Assembly: GCF_001620055.1 (NCBI RefSeq)
Contig: NZ_LQGY01000028.1
Coordinates: forward strand, 1 to 64,000
DNA from: Agromyces sp. NDB4Y10
Lineage (GTDB): Bacteria > Actinomycetota > Actinomycetes > Actinomycetales > Microbacteriaceae
Direction: 5' to 3'
Length of the DNA stretch: 64,000 nucleotides
This document shows, piece after piece, positions 27,888 to 36,516 of this stretch. Below the pieces are notes generated by a model, which was not told the origin of the DNA, searched no databases, and saw only the letters and a list, made by a program, of their open reading frames with translations. The position numbers were made by a program, and so were the translations under genes. Every line of letters starts with the position of its first letter. Position 1 is the stretch's first letter.

Positions 27888-28862
27888 TCAGAGTCCTTCG
27901 AGGTCCGCGCCGAGTTCGGTGAGGATCCGGCGAAGGTCCTGAACGGTCGCGAAATCGATGCTGATCTGGCCCTTTCGCGCGCCGAGGGTGATCTTGACCC
28001 GGGTGTCGAGGCGGTCGCCGAGACGGCCTGAAAGATCGTCGAGGAACTCCTGACGCTTCCCAGCGGCCGGCTTCGGTCGCCCGGGCTTCGGATTCTCAGC
28101 CACGATGGCCTCGGCAGCCCGCACCGAGAGGTCCTCGTTGACGATCTTGTCGGCCAGGCGCTGCATGGCCTCCGGGTCGCCGGCCGCCAGGATGGCGCGC
28201 GCGTGGCCGGCACTGAGCACGCCGGCCGCCACGCGCATCTGCACCGGCTCGGGCAGCTTGAGGAGACGGAGGGTGTTCGAGATCTGCGGGCGTGAGCGGC
28301 CGATCCTCGTCGCCAGCTCCTCCTGGGTGATGCCGAAGTCGGCGAGGAGTTGCTGGTACGCACTCGCCTCTTCGAGCGGGTTCAGCTGCGATCGATGCAG
28401 GTTCTCGAGGAGCGCATCGCGCAGCATCGCCTCGTTGGCCGTGTCCTTGATGACCGCCGGAATGGAGTCGAGGCCCGCTGCCTTCGTCGCGCGCAGGCGC
28501 CGCTCGCCCATCACGAGCTCGTACTTGCCCGCCTGGTCGGGGTGGGGTCGCACCACGATCGGCTGGAGGACGCCGAATTCCTTGACGCTGTGGATCAGCT
28601 CGGCGAGGTCCTCCTCGTCGAACACGGTGCGCGGCTGCTGGGCGTTCGGGACGATGTCGTGCGGGTTCAGCCGAGCGAGGTGCGCCCCAGGAACGGTCAC
28701 GAGGTTGGCATCCGCGGCGTTCTCGACGGCCTCGACGGCTGCCTTGGGGGCCTCGCTGTCGGGGAAGAAGACATCCACCGGCCGAGTGGCGCGCGGGGCG
28801 TCGTCGGTGGTGGGGATGAGCGCGCCGATACCGCGGCCGAGGCCGGTCCGCTTCGTTGCCAT
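27888..28862 (-). CDS. parB: Chromosome-partitioning protein ParB
   Basis: The product has 324 residues. It begins with KRTGLGRGIGALIP, has the N-terminal CTPase motif region with GERRLRA, and a helix-turn-helix with TQEELATRIGRSRPQISNTLR. The C-terminal dimerisation domain is intact. It loads at the parS sites in this window, slides as a CTP-dependent clamp and stimulates ParA. The start ATG overlaps the parA stop by one base (TGATG), so the genes are coupled. Confidence 0.97.
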   Translation of the reverse strand: MATKRTGLGRGIGALIPTTDDAPRATRPVDVFFPDSEAPKAAVEAVENAADANLVTVPGAHLARLNPHDIVPNAQQPRTVFDEEDLAELIHSVKEFGVLQPIVVRPHPDQAGKYELVMGERRLRATKAAGLDSIPAVIKDTANEAMLRDALLENLHRSQLNPLEEASAYQQLLADFGITQEELATRIGRSRPQISNTLRLLKLPEPVQMRVAAGVLSAGHARAILAAGDPEAMQRLADKIVNEDLSVRAAEAIVAENPKPGRPKPAAGKRQEFLDDLSGRLGDRLDTRVKITLGARKGQISIDFATVQDLRRILTELGADLEGL

Positions 28863-30790
28863 CAGTTGGTCTCCTTGCTCTCCGACGCACCACGCCGGGC
28901 GATCTCTGCGGCAGCCTCGCGGTACGACAGCGAGCCGCTCGACGCGAAGTCGTAGCTGATCACGCTCTGCCCGTAGCTCGGCGCCTCGGACACTCGAACG
29001 GACCGAGGGATGATCGTGTCGAGCGTCTGGGTGGGGAAGTGGTCGCGGACCTCCTGCGCGACCTGCTGCGCGAGGTTGGTGCGCGAGTCGTACATCGTCA
29101 GCAGGATCGTGCTGAGGCGAAGTTCGGGATTGAGGTGCTTCTCGATCAGTTCGATATTGCTGAGCAGCTGCGACAGGCCCTCGAGTGCGTAGTACTCGCA
29201 CTGGATCGGGATGAGCACCTCGCGCGCCGCGACGAACGCGTTGATCGTGAGCAGTCCCAACGACGGCGGGCAGTCGATGAAGACGTAGTCGTACGGGCGC
29301 TCCATCGTCTCGAGGTGGGCATCGAGCGCTCGGCGGAGGCGCTGCTCCCGCGCGACCAATGACACGAGTTCGATCTCGGCTCCGGCGAGGTGGATCGTGG
29401 CCGGCACGCAATCCAGCCGCTCGTGCTCGCTCGACGTCTGGATCACCTCGGCGAGGGGCAGGTCGGAGACGAGGACTTCGTAGACGCTCTGTCGCTCCGA
29501 CCGGTGGTCGACGCCGAGGGCCGTCGATGCGTTGCCCTGCGGGTCGAGGTCGATCACGAGCACGCGGGCGCCGGCACGAGCGAGGGCCGCGGCCAGGTTC
29601 ACGGCGGACGTGGTCTTGCCGACGCCGCCCTTCTGGTTCGAGATCGTCAGGACGCGCGTCGACGGGGGCAGGGGCAGAACGGCCTCATCGAGCGCGAGGC
29701 GCCGGCGGGTCTCGTCGGCAATCTGATCGGCCAGGGGGGTTCCTCCGTCTGCGTGGGGTGTTTCACGTGAAACATCGGTGGCGAGCGTGTCGACTGCGGG
29801 GTGGGCTGCGGCGGACGGCGGCACTACCTCGGCGGTGCCCGCCGTCGCCGACGGGCGGTCAACCGATTCGTCCGCGTCTCGCGCTTCGCCTTGGGAAGGG
29901 TACTCCACCGGCTGCGCCGGCTGCGCGATCGGCACAGGCACCTCGATGTCGATCGGCGGCCCCGGTCGTTCGCCGGCGACGACACCTTCCGTGGTGGGCG
30001 CGTCCGCGGGGGGTGCGGGAGATGCGGCGGATGCGTCGTACGTGGGGTCTGCGCTCGAGGCGTCGGCGGTCGCGGCGGGGGCCTCCGGCGACTCGCCCAG
30101 GTGCGCGGCGCTGTCGTCAGCGGCCACCGGCGAGGCGACGACGGTGGTCGGCGCCGGAGCGGCCGAAGCGGATTCACTTGCGGCTTCGCGGGAGTCGGGC
30201 TCGTCTCGGCTCGGCTGCAGGCTCGACACCGTCTCGGCCGTCGCGTCGCCCACGATCTCCCGGATGATCTCCTCGAGCAGGCGGTCGGGGGCGCTGGACG
30301 GCGGGGACGTGGACGCTGTCGCGCTGGGCGACCCCTCGTCGTTGAGCGCAGCCGCGGTGGCGGCATCCCAGTCGTATGCAGCCCTCGGTGCCGCCGGCTG
30401 CGGTGACGCAAGGGCCTCGACGGGTGTGCGGCCCGGTCCGTGGGCGACCGGAGACGAAGGCTGCGGGGCGGCCGTCTCGCTCGTCGGGCGGGGCTCCGTC
30501 CCGGCGGTCGGCCCGGTCGGCCCGGTCGGCCCTGGTAGATCGTCCGTTGACGGCGCGCTCGGCGGGTCGGACGGTCCATCGTTGCGCGACGGATTCACGA
30601 GGTCGTCGAATGCGCGGCGATCACCACGCGGTTCCGCGTAGGCGGTGGGCATGAATTCCGACGACGGCGCGTCGCCGCCGTGCGTTTCGTACGCCTCGAT
30701 CCGAGTCGGCTCGGGTGCGGCGGGCGCTGGCGTCGGCTCCGGTCGCGGCTTTCGTCGATGGAACCAGCCGCGTCCCCCACCGTTCGCCAT
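28862..30790 (-). CDS. parA: ParA ATPase with very long disordered N-terminal extension
   Basis: The product has 642 residues, more than twice the usual ParA length. The C-terminal 260-270 residues are a standard ParA: deviant Walker A KGGVGKTTS near residue 390, VIDLDPQGNAST, and FIDCPPSLG. The preceding roughly 340 residues are rich in Pro, Ala, Ser and acidic residues and begin MANGGGRGWFHRRK. I chose the ATG at 30790, which has a CTGGAG ribosome binding site 5 nt away. There is no start codon close to the core; the nearest in-frame GTG lies about 20 codons upstream of the parS site, so a short form is possible. A perfect parS lies inside the coding region near codon 340. Confidence 0.85.
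   Translation of the reverse strand: MANGGGRGWFHRRKPRPEPTPAPAAPEPTRIEAYETHGGDAPSSEFMPTAYAEPRGDRRAFDDLVNPSRNDGPSDPPSAPSTDDLPGPTGPTGPTAGTEPRPTSETAAPQPSSPVAHGPGRTPVEALASPQPAAPRAAYDWDAATAAALNDEGSPSATASTSPPSSAPDRLLEEIIREIVGDATAETVSSLQPSRDEPDSREAASESASAAPAPTTVVASPVAADDSAAHLGESPEAPAATADASSADPTYDASAASPAPPADAPTTEGVVAGERPGPPIDIEVPVPIAQPAQPVEYPSQGEARDADESVDRPSATAGTAEVVPPSAAAHPAVDTLATDVSRETPHADGGTPLADQIADETRRRLALDEAVLPLPPSTRVLTISNQKGGVGKTTSAVNLAAALARAGARVLVIDLDPQGNASTALGVDHRSERQSVYEVLVSDLPLAEVIQTSSEHERLDCVPATIHLAGAEIELVSLVAREQRLRRALDAHLETMERPYDYVFIDCPPSLGLLTINAFVAAREVLIPIQCEYYALEGLSQLLSNIELIEKHLNPELRLSTILLTMYDSRTNLAQQVAQEVRDHFPTQTLDTIIPRSVRVSEAPSYGQSVISYDFASSGSLSYREAAAEIARRGASESKETN
29759..29774. promoter_or_regulatory. 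parS site inside parA
   Basis: TGTTTCACGTGAAACA is the full 16-bp ParB-binding consensus. On the minus strand it encodes Val-Ser-Arg-Glu-Thr just before the ParA core. Confidence 0.95.
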
Positions 30791-30956
30791 TCCCACTCCA
30801 GACCTGCCGTCGAGATCGCCGCCATCGGGCCGGCTGCGTTCTTCGAGTTCCAAGCCTAACTGCCGCATCGGACGCGGGAACGGCGACGCCCCGGCCGTCC
30901 GTCGGCGGTCCGCCATCGCGACGGCGCCTCGGCCTCCGAGCGCCCGCGACCCGGGC

Positions 30957-30970
30957 GTTTCACGTGAAAC
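30957..30970. promoter_or_regulatory. parS site
   Basis: GTTTCACGTGAAAC is a perfect 14-bp palindromic core in the gap 167 bp upstream of the parA start. Confidence 0.93.
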
Positions 30971-31458
30971 GCCCCATCGGGTTTCGCGCGCGCGTCTGCT
31001 TCTCGCGCCCTCCGATTGGGGACGAGCCCGCCCGGGCCCGCCGTGAATGCCCGTTGCCGCTCCGCCGGCGACGGAGAGACATCTCGGGCAGCTCCCTATG
31101 AGAACGGGAGAAGAATGGCCCCTATTGATCGTCACGCCCGCGGGAGCGTGGCGCAGGGTCCGACGGTGTCGCCCGGGGGCCCCTGGAGGCGTCGGTGTTG
31201 ACGGGGGAGACGCCGCAGTCTTCCGAGGCGCGGGCTCTGCCGACGTGGACGGATCGGCCGCGCGGGCGGATCGTCGCGAAACGTGCAGGACGACTGTGCC
31301 GCCGCTTTTCCCGAGACGGTGACCTGCTGGGTGTCAGGGCCGGGCGGCTGGCGATCCGGGTCAATCGACCTTCCTCGGACGACTGAGGCGACGGCGTGCA
31401 CGCACGCTCGTACTGGTACACCGATCGCCCCTGGGGTCCTGCAACGCGCTCAGGAGGC

Positions 31459-31472
31459 GTTTCACGTGAAAC
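31459..31472. promoter_or_regulatory. parS site
   Basis: GTTTCACGTGAAAC is a perfect core, first of a pair in repeat copy 1. Confidence 0.93.
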
Positions 31473-31513
31473 ATGGCCCGCGCAAGGGCGCCCCAGCGCG
31501 CCACGGTCCGCAT

Positions 31514-31527
31514 GTTTCACGTGAAAC
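31514..31527. promoter_or_regulatory. parS site
   Basis: GTTTCACGTGAAAC is a perfect core, 55 bp from the previous site. Confidence 0.93.
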
Positions 31528-31643
31528 GGCGCAGTCTCCGGAGCCATGAGCGCGTACGCGTTACCCGGGCGGCCTGAAGCTCGCGGACCCGCGGTTTGCG
31601 ATTCGCGCGGTACGTCTGGTTCCGCGGGGTGGGAACTGGCCTC

Positions 31644-31734
31644 GAGGCGTTTCACCTCAAACCTCGTGCGCGCATGCCCGTCCACGTCCCAGCGCCGTAC
31701 GCGTTCACGTGAAGCGGACCCGGACTCCGAAGCC
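31644..31734. repeat. Copy 2 of the parS-containing unit, with decayed sites
   Basis: This 91-bp unit aligns to 31454-31545. The two parS positions are preserved but mutated: GTTTCACCTCAAAC (31649-31662) and GTTCACGTGAAGC (31703-31715). Their spacing is 54 bp. Confidence 0.6.
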
Positions 31735-32846
31735 TTCAGACGCGCGCGGAGGTGGCCCCTAACTCCCGACTCCCAACAAGGCGTGCCGGAAGCCGAGCTC
31801 CGCGGGCGGCGGAGGAGTCGCGCGGCCCATTGCGCGCTGCCCAAGCCCCCTCAATGGGCGGGTATCAGGCAAGGGCGCGTCATCCCCGGCGCTCCTGCGA
31901 GCATTGGCGGGCATTCACCCCTCGGCCACCCCTCGTCGACGAGCGGGTCGGCGTGCCGGTGCGACGAACGACAAGCATCCTTGGGTACGGACAGCAATCG
32001 CTCCCGTGCAGCCTCACGTCGGGCTGGAGCCAGACGAATCGGGCATCGCAGCGTGGTCGGCGGAATCGGCAGCCCGAAAGGACGTTCCGCGCCTTGCTCC
32101 GCCAGCGGTCGCAGCGCCCGGAGCGAGTCAGCAGGCCGAAGAGGGTCCGTCCAGATCGCAGGGGAGGGCGCGCGCGACGGGAGCCGTCGAGCGAGTTCCG
32201 CTGGCCCGACCGCCCGAGAGCGGTCCGGTGCATTGCGTCCTGCGCGTTCGGACCCCCGATACGTAGGCGGGCACGTCGAGTCCGTCGATCCCGGAACCCC
32301 CACGCTCGCGGTGGACTTCACGCCTCTGGGCGAGACGACCCTCCGGTGGGCACGACTGCCTCGTGGTGGGCACCGGCCGCGTACGGGGTGGCGTCACGTG
32401 GCCCGCGACCGAGCAAACGCATGCATCCGCGCAGCCCGGGAGGATCGTCGACACCTCTCGCGTCTCGCCTGAACGCGACAGGCCATGGGCCAGCCCAGAT
32501 GGAACAGACCGGTACACCCGGTCCCGGGACAAGGGTCCCGCCATGGATCGCGCCGGGGGAGAGGCGAAGTGGAACTTGTCGCCCCACGCCCAAAGAACGG
32601 CGCGAGGAGGAGGTGTCGACTGTCGCTTCGCGAACCGTTACGCCGCCGTGGTGACCATGCGCTGACACGGCGGAGGATCACTGGGCTCGCCTGGCGCGGC
32701 GAACGGACGAACCCGGAGTCGGCCGCGCGGTGCAGCCGGCACCGCACGGCTTCGTCGAACCCCGCCCGTCATCACACCGAACAGCGAGGCACTCCCAACC
32801 TGGAGCGCACCTCGAGGAGCCCCGCCGTCGCCGCCGAGCAGCTTCC

Positions 32847-32860
32847 GTTTCACGTGAAAC
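32847..32860. promoter_or_regulatory. parS site
   Basis: GTTTCACGTGAAAC is a perfect core, 28 bp beyond the rsmG stop. Confidence 0.93.
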
Positions 32861-32887
32861 GCCGCGGATGCGGCAGCGAACGATCGC

Positions 32888-33544
32888 TTATGCCGCGGGC
32901 ACGCGCGCCCGGAACACTCGCGTCACGTCGTCGACCACGCCCTCGCCGAGCACGACGACGTCGACGTCCTGCAGCTTGAACTTCCGAATCGCCTTCTCGG
33001 CCGCGCCCATCTCGCCGGTCACGCCGGCGCCCTTCATGAGCAGCAACTCCCCGCCCGGCGCCAGCAGTGGGGCGGTGATCGGGATGAGCGTCCGGAGTGC
33101 GCTCACCGCTCGGGCCGTCACCTGATCCAGCCGGCCGGCGAGCTTCGCCTCCTCGGCACGCGCGCGCACCACGTCGACGTTCTCGAGGCCGAGTTCGTCC
33201 ACTTGCCGGTTGAGCCACGCCACCCGACGCTCCATCGGTTCGATGAGCGTGAGGTGCACGTCGGGGCGGGCGATGGCGAGCACCAGGCCGGGAAGCCCTG
33301 CGCCCGAGCCCACGTCGCCGACGCGGCCAGGACGGAGGAGTGGCGCGACGAGGCCGGAGTTCACGACGTGACGACTCCACAGCCGCGGGAGTTCGAGGGG
33401 ACCGATGAGCCCGAGCTCCTCGCCGTGGCGAGCGAGGTGCTCGGTGAACTGCCGGACGATCGGCAGCCGATCGCCGAACACGGTCGCAGCCGAGGGCGGC
33501 TCCGGCTCGAGGGCGTCCTGCCAGTCGGGGGAGTGGTCAGTCAT
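32888..33544 (-). CDS. rsmG: 16S rRNA (guanine527-N7)-methyltransferase
   Basis: The product has 218 residues. The SAM-binding motif is VGDVGSGAGLPGLVLAIARP, and the family segment LWSRHVVNSG precedes it. It methylates G527 of 16S rRNA; in mycobacteria and Streptomyces loss gives low-level streptomycin resistance. It stands in the conserved order jag-rsmG-parA-parB, but here separated from parA by the 2.1-kb parS tract. A near-parS lies against its start codon. Confidence 0.95.
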   Translation of the reverse strand: MTDHSPDWQDALEPEPPSAATVFGDRLPIVRQFTEHLARHGEELGLIGPLELPRLWSRHVVNSGLVAPLLRPGRVGDVGSGAGLPGLVLAIARPDVHLTLIEPMERRVAWLNRQVDELGLENVDVVRARAEEAKLAGRLDQVTARAVSALRTLIPITAPLLAPGGELLLMKGAGVTGEMGAAEKAIRKFKLQDVDVVVLGEGVVDDVTRVFRARVPAA

Positions 33545-33558
33545 GTTCCACGTGAAAC
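33545..33558. promoter_or_regulatory. Near-consensus parS abutting the rsmG start
   Basis: GTTCCACGTGAAAC differs at one base from the parS core and occupies the leader directly next to the rsmG ATG. Confidence 0.6.
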
Positions 33559-33572
33559 GTCGAGTTCGGGGG

Positions 33573-34070
33573 TCAGCCGATGCGCGTGATCACGGTGTGG
33601 CGGTCGGCGCCCTCGCCGCGAGACTCCGAGTGGAGCCCACGCTCGGCGACCAGGTCGTGGACGAGCTTGCGCTCGTACGACGACATGGGCGGGAGTGCAG
33701 CCTCAGCGGCGCCCTCCTCGAGGCGCTCGGCCGCGCGCGCGACCAGCCGACCGAGCTCGTCACGGCGGGCATCGCGCGAGCCGCCGATGTCGAGGATGAG
33801 CCGCGAGAACGCGCCCGTCTTGGTCTGCACCGCCAGGCGAGTGAGCTCCTGGAGGGCGGAGACCACCTCGGGCTTCGCGAGCAGCGAGAGGTTCGCGCCC
33901 TCGGAAGCGTGCACCGACACGTAGGCGCGACCGTTGCGGGCATCGATGTCGATGTCACCGTCGAGGTCGCTGATGTCGAGGAGCTCCTCGATGTAGTCGG
34001 CCGCGATGTCGCCCTCCTCCTCGAGCTGCTCGAGGGTTCGGTTGGCCGCGTCGGGCTTGACGTCGGTCAT
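33573..34070 (-). CDS. jag: Jag/KhpB-like R3H-domain RNA-binding protein
   Basis: The product has about 165 residues. It starts with EEEGDIAADYIEELLD, has a KH-like middle (GRAYVSVHA to SRLILDIGG), and a C-terminal R3H domain with the motif region ERKLVHDLVAERGLHSESRG. The Jag_N domain found in firmicutes is absent, as usual in Actinobacteria. It is probably an RNA-binding regulator of cell envelope genes. The start is ATG at 34070 or GTG at 34079; the latter would overlap the yidC stop by 4 bp. Confidence 0.88.
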   Translation of the reverse strand: MTDVKPDAANRTLEQLEEEGDIAADYIEELLDISDLDGDIDIDARNGRAYVSVHASEGANLSLLAKPEVVSALQELTRLAVQTKTGAFSRLILDIGGSRDARRDELGRLVARAAERLEEGAAEAALPPMSSYERKLVHDLVAERGLHSESRGEGADRHTVITRIG

Positions 34071-34075
34071 CGGGG

Positions 34076-35035
34076 TCACTTCCTCTTCTTCTTCGCGCGG
34101 TTCTTGCTGACCGGCTGCTGACGCTGGGTGGTCTTCTTCTCGGGTTCGTCCGAGGTGGTGCCATCCGTCGGACCGTCGACGACGAGCTTGCCCTTCTTGG
34201 CCAGGCGAGCTTCACGCGCCTTGGCGGCCTCGCTGCCGGGGGTCGGCATGTTGCGGATGACGATGAACTGCTGACCCATGGTCCAGAAGTTCGAGACGAG
34301 CCAGTAGAACATGACGCCGAGCGGGAAGGCGACACCCGAGACGGCGAACACGAGGGGGAGCAGGTAGAGCAGGATCCGCTGCTGGCGGAACATGGGGCTC
34401 GCCTTGGTCTCCGGCGACATGTTCTTCGAGACGATCTGCAGCTGCGTGATGAACTGCGACGCGGTCATCAGGATGATCATGACGACGGCCACGACCATGA
34501 CCTGCCACGGTCCGCCGGCGTTCATCGCCTCGATGAAGGTCGCCTTGAGCGGCGCCCCGAGGAACGTTGCGTTCGCGAACGACTCGGCGAGCTCGGGGGT
34601 GAGGACGCCGACACCGCCGCGCTCGGCGTTGCGCGAGGCGTCGTTCAGCACCGAGAAGAGGCCGAAGAAGATCGGCATCTGCAGCAGCAGCGGGAGGCAG
34701 GACGAGAGCGGGTTCGTGCCGGTCCGCTTGTAGAGGTCCATGGTCTCGCGAGACATGGCCTCGCGCGAGAACTGGTCCTTCTTGCCCTTGTACTTGTCCT
34801 GGATCTTCTTCAGCTGCGGCGCGACCTCGAGCATGCGGCGCTGGCTCTTGATCTGTCGCACGAAGATCGGGATGAGCGCGGCACGGACGACGATGACGAG
34901 GCCGACGATCGAGAGCACCCACGTGATGCCGGCCTCGAAGGGCAGGCCCACGAACGTCCACAGCGAGTGGAACGCGACGAGGATCAGCTCGATGACCCAT
35001 TTGATGGGCCAGAGGATGATGCTGAAGATGTCCAT
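34076..35035 (-). CDS. yidC: Membrane protein insertase YidC
   Basis: The product has 319 residues with five membrane helices and no large periplasmic domain, as in Gram-positive YidC/Oxa1. It begins MDIFSIILWPIKWVIELIL. The conserved core includes SCLPLLLQMPIFFGLF, and the Lys/Arg-rich C-terminal tail binds ribosomes. It inserts membrane proteins with or without SecYEG. It lies 9 bp downstream of yidD. Confidence 0.95.
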   Translation of the reverse strand: MDIFSIILWPIKWVIELILVAFHSLWTFVGLPFEAGITWVLSIVGLVIVVRAALIPIFVRQIKSQRRMLEVAPQLKKIQDKYKGKKDQFSREAMSRETMDLYKRTGTNPLSSCLPLLLQMPIFFGLFSVLNDASRNAERGGVGVLTPELAESFANATFLGAPLKATFIEAMNAGGPWQVMVVAVVMIILMTASQFITQLQIVSKNMSPETKASPMFRQQRILLYLLPLVFAVSGVAFPLGVMFYWLVSNFWTMGQQFIVIRNMPTPGSEAAKAREARLAKKGKLVVDGPTDGTTSDEPEKKTTQRQQPVSKNRAKKKRK

Positions 35036-35044
35036 TGGAGCGGG

Positions 35045-35554
35045 TCAGTCCTTTCGGGACATGGGGGAGAGGTCCTGGTCCGCGGCGTCGCGGGTGACGG
35101 ATGCCGCAGCAGAGGGATCGGCGACGGCGTGCGCGTGCCCCGCGTGGCCCCCGACGGGCCCGGTGGCGACTCCGCCCGCCGCGGTGGCGGCAGCACGTCG
35201 GCGCCCGTGGCGGACGCGCCGGACGTGGCGTGCTTCGCTCGGCGCAGCGGGGGCCCACCCGGCGGGGATCACGAACCCGAAGCGGGTGAGGTGGAACCGA
35301 CGCACGCGCGGCATGGGCACGTCGTCGACGCCGCCGCGCGACCATGGGTTGCAGCGGACGATCCGCCAGGCGGTGAGGGCGGATCCGATCACCAGTCCGC
35401 GGTGCTGCACCGCGCCCAGTCCGTACGCGGAGCACGACGGGTAGTAGCGGCAGACGTCGCCGTAGAGGGGCGAGACCACGGCGCGGTAGGCGCGGATGAG
35501 CACGACGCCCACGTTGCGGGGCAGGAGCCAGACGAACCAGGCGAGGTCTCGCAC
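35045..35554 (-). CDS. yidD: Membrane protein insertion efficiency factor YidD, C-terminally extended
   Basis: The product has about 169 residues. The YidD core occupies residues 10-80, with RAVVSPLYGDVCRYYPSCSAY and RIVRCNPWSRGGVDDVP. Cys residues of the family are conserved. The C-terminal 80 residues are Ala/Gly/His/Arg-rich and not part of the usual family length (70-120). I chose the GTG at 35554, immediately after the rnpA stop; an ATG at 35593 is also in frame. It assists YidC-dependent insertion. Confidence 0.88.
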   Translation of the reverse strand: MRDLAWFVWLLPRNVGVVLIRAYRAVVSPLYGDVCRYYPSCSAYGLGAVQHRGLVIGSALTAWRIVRCNPWSRGGVDDVPMPRVRRFHLTRFGFVIPAGWAPAAPSEARHVRRVRHGRRRAAATAAGGVATGPVGGHAGHAHAVADPSAAASVTRDAADQDLSPMSRKD

Positions 35555-35555
35555 G

Positions 35556-35963
35556 TCACGCGTCTTTCGCTGCGAGGGGATGGGCTGCGGCATCCGCTGC
35601 GATGGCGGGTCGCGAGCGGGAGGCGGACCGCCGCTCGTGCACCTGGAGTGCCGAGACCACGTCGGCCCGGAGGGCGTGGAAGTCGGCGTCGGCCGCCGTG
35701 GGCAGCGCGCGCACGACGACGTCGATGGCGGAGACGCCGCCGTCGACGAGCTCGCGGCACGCGGCCTTCAGCCGGCGGCGCACGAGGTTGCGCCGCACGG
35801 CCGAGCCGACCTTCTTGGAGACGATGAAGCCGAAGCGCGCGTCGGTGCCCGACTCCCGTGAGCGGAGGTAGCTCACGGTGTGGGCACCGGCGACCTTCGC
35901 ACCACGGCGCACGATGGACCGGTAGTCATCGGCGCTCGTGACGCGATTCGCTTTGGCGAGCAC
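35556..35963 (-). CDS. rnpA: Ribonuclease P protein component
   Basis: The product has 135 residues. The RNR-like basic motif (AVRRNLVRRRLKAACRE) and FGFIVSKKVGSAV are conserved. It is the protein subunit that helps RNase P RNA process tRNA 5' ends. The C-terminal 30 residues are an Ala/Arg/Ser tail. A GTG start is used, only 7 bp after rpmH. Confidence 0.95.
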   Translation of the reverse strand: MLAKANRVTSADDYRSIVRRGAKVAGAHTVSYLRSRESGTDARFGFIVSKKVGSAVRRNLVRRRLKAACRELVDGGVSAIDVVVRALPTAADADFHALRADVVSALQVHERRSASRSRPAIAADAAAHPLAAKDA

Positions 35964-35970
35964 CGATCGC

Positions 35971-36108
35971 TTACGCGGAGAGTTCGGTGCGGCCCTTGGC
36001 GCGGCGGGCCGACAGGATGGCGCGGCCGGCGCGCGTGCGCATGCGGGCGCGGAAGCCGTGCTTGCGGGCGCGGCGGCGGTTGTTGGGCTGGAACGTACGC
36101 TTGCTCAT
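35971..36108 (-). CDS. rpmH: 50S ribosomal protein L34
   Basis: The product has 45 residues, [19 protein letters not shown] and onward, a complete and highly basic L34 that binds 23S rRNA. It is the first gene of the rpmH-rnpA-yidD-yidC-jag-rsmG series transcribed away from dnaA. Confidence 0.98.
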   Translation of the reverse strand: MSKRTFQPNNRRRARKHGFRARMRTRAGRAILSARRAKGRTELSA

Positions 36109-36516
36109 TCTTCTTCTCCGGCTTCAGGGATCTCCTCGACGGGCGCGTCAACGGTGCGCCGGCGGGAAAACTCGGTGCCCGAAAGGGCTGCGGTCAACTG
36201 ATTAAAACTACGGCCTGCGGATGCGGCGGTCAAACCGAGCGCACCCCGAACCGGATATTCTCCACCGATCCCCAGCTTGCCACGCGGAACGACACGCCCG
36301 CGCGTCGTGGATCCGCCGATCGGCATTTGTCGGGGGCACTCGCATTCGCTAGCGTGTGAACCCAGTTATCCCCAGCCTGTGCGGCGGAATCTCGCGCTTC
36401 TCGCAACTTCGCTCACAGGCCGTGGAGAACGCTGTGAACAGAGCCTTCGGGCCGCTCCACCTGTCGTTCGGGGGAGCGACGAGCGGCCGGACGACGGTGC
36501 GAGATTGCGGGGAGCG
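36109..36516. promoter_or_regulatory. Divergent rpmH/dnaA intergenic region
   Basis: This 408-bp gene-free region carries both promoters. Less GC-rich patches include GATTAAAACTA near 36202 and GGATATTCTCC near 36252. A near-DnaA box TTATCCCCA lies around 36366, which would fit autoregulation of dnaA. GCGGGGAGCG just before the dnaA ATG is the ribosome binding site. Confidence 0.6.

Larger units (their letters stand above)
31454..31545. repeat. Copy 1 of a duplicated parS-containing unit
   Basis: This 92-bp unit holds two perfect parS sites 55 bp apart. It shares order and sequence blocks (GAGGCGTTTCAC, GCGCGCA-like, CCCAGCGC, CTCCG-AGCC) with 31644-31734. Confidence 0.6.
30791..32887. other. 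Gene-free 2.1-kb parS tract (centromere-like region)
   Basis: No convincing gene lies between the parA start and the rsmG stop. The open frames present (for example 31546-32472 plus and 31122-31844 minus) have no recognisable domain, weak codon bias and no ribosome binding sites. The tract holds four perfect parS cores, two decayed ones, and a diverged 92-bp duplication. It is the likely ParB loading zone beside oriC. I see no structured RNA. Confidence 0.7.

Noticed and set aside
31546-32472. Open frames in the parS tract (31546-32472 plus; 31122-31844 minus)
   Set aside because: The products are Arg/Ser/Pro/Gly mixtures without hydrophobic core or known motif, and parS palindromes interrupt them at fixed DNA, not protein, positions.
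36109-36516. This region as the main oriC
   Set aside because: It has only one near DnaA box, whereas the dnaA-dnaN gap has a perfect box, several near boxes and AT-rich patches, and is the established location in Actinobacteria.
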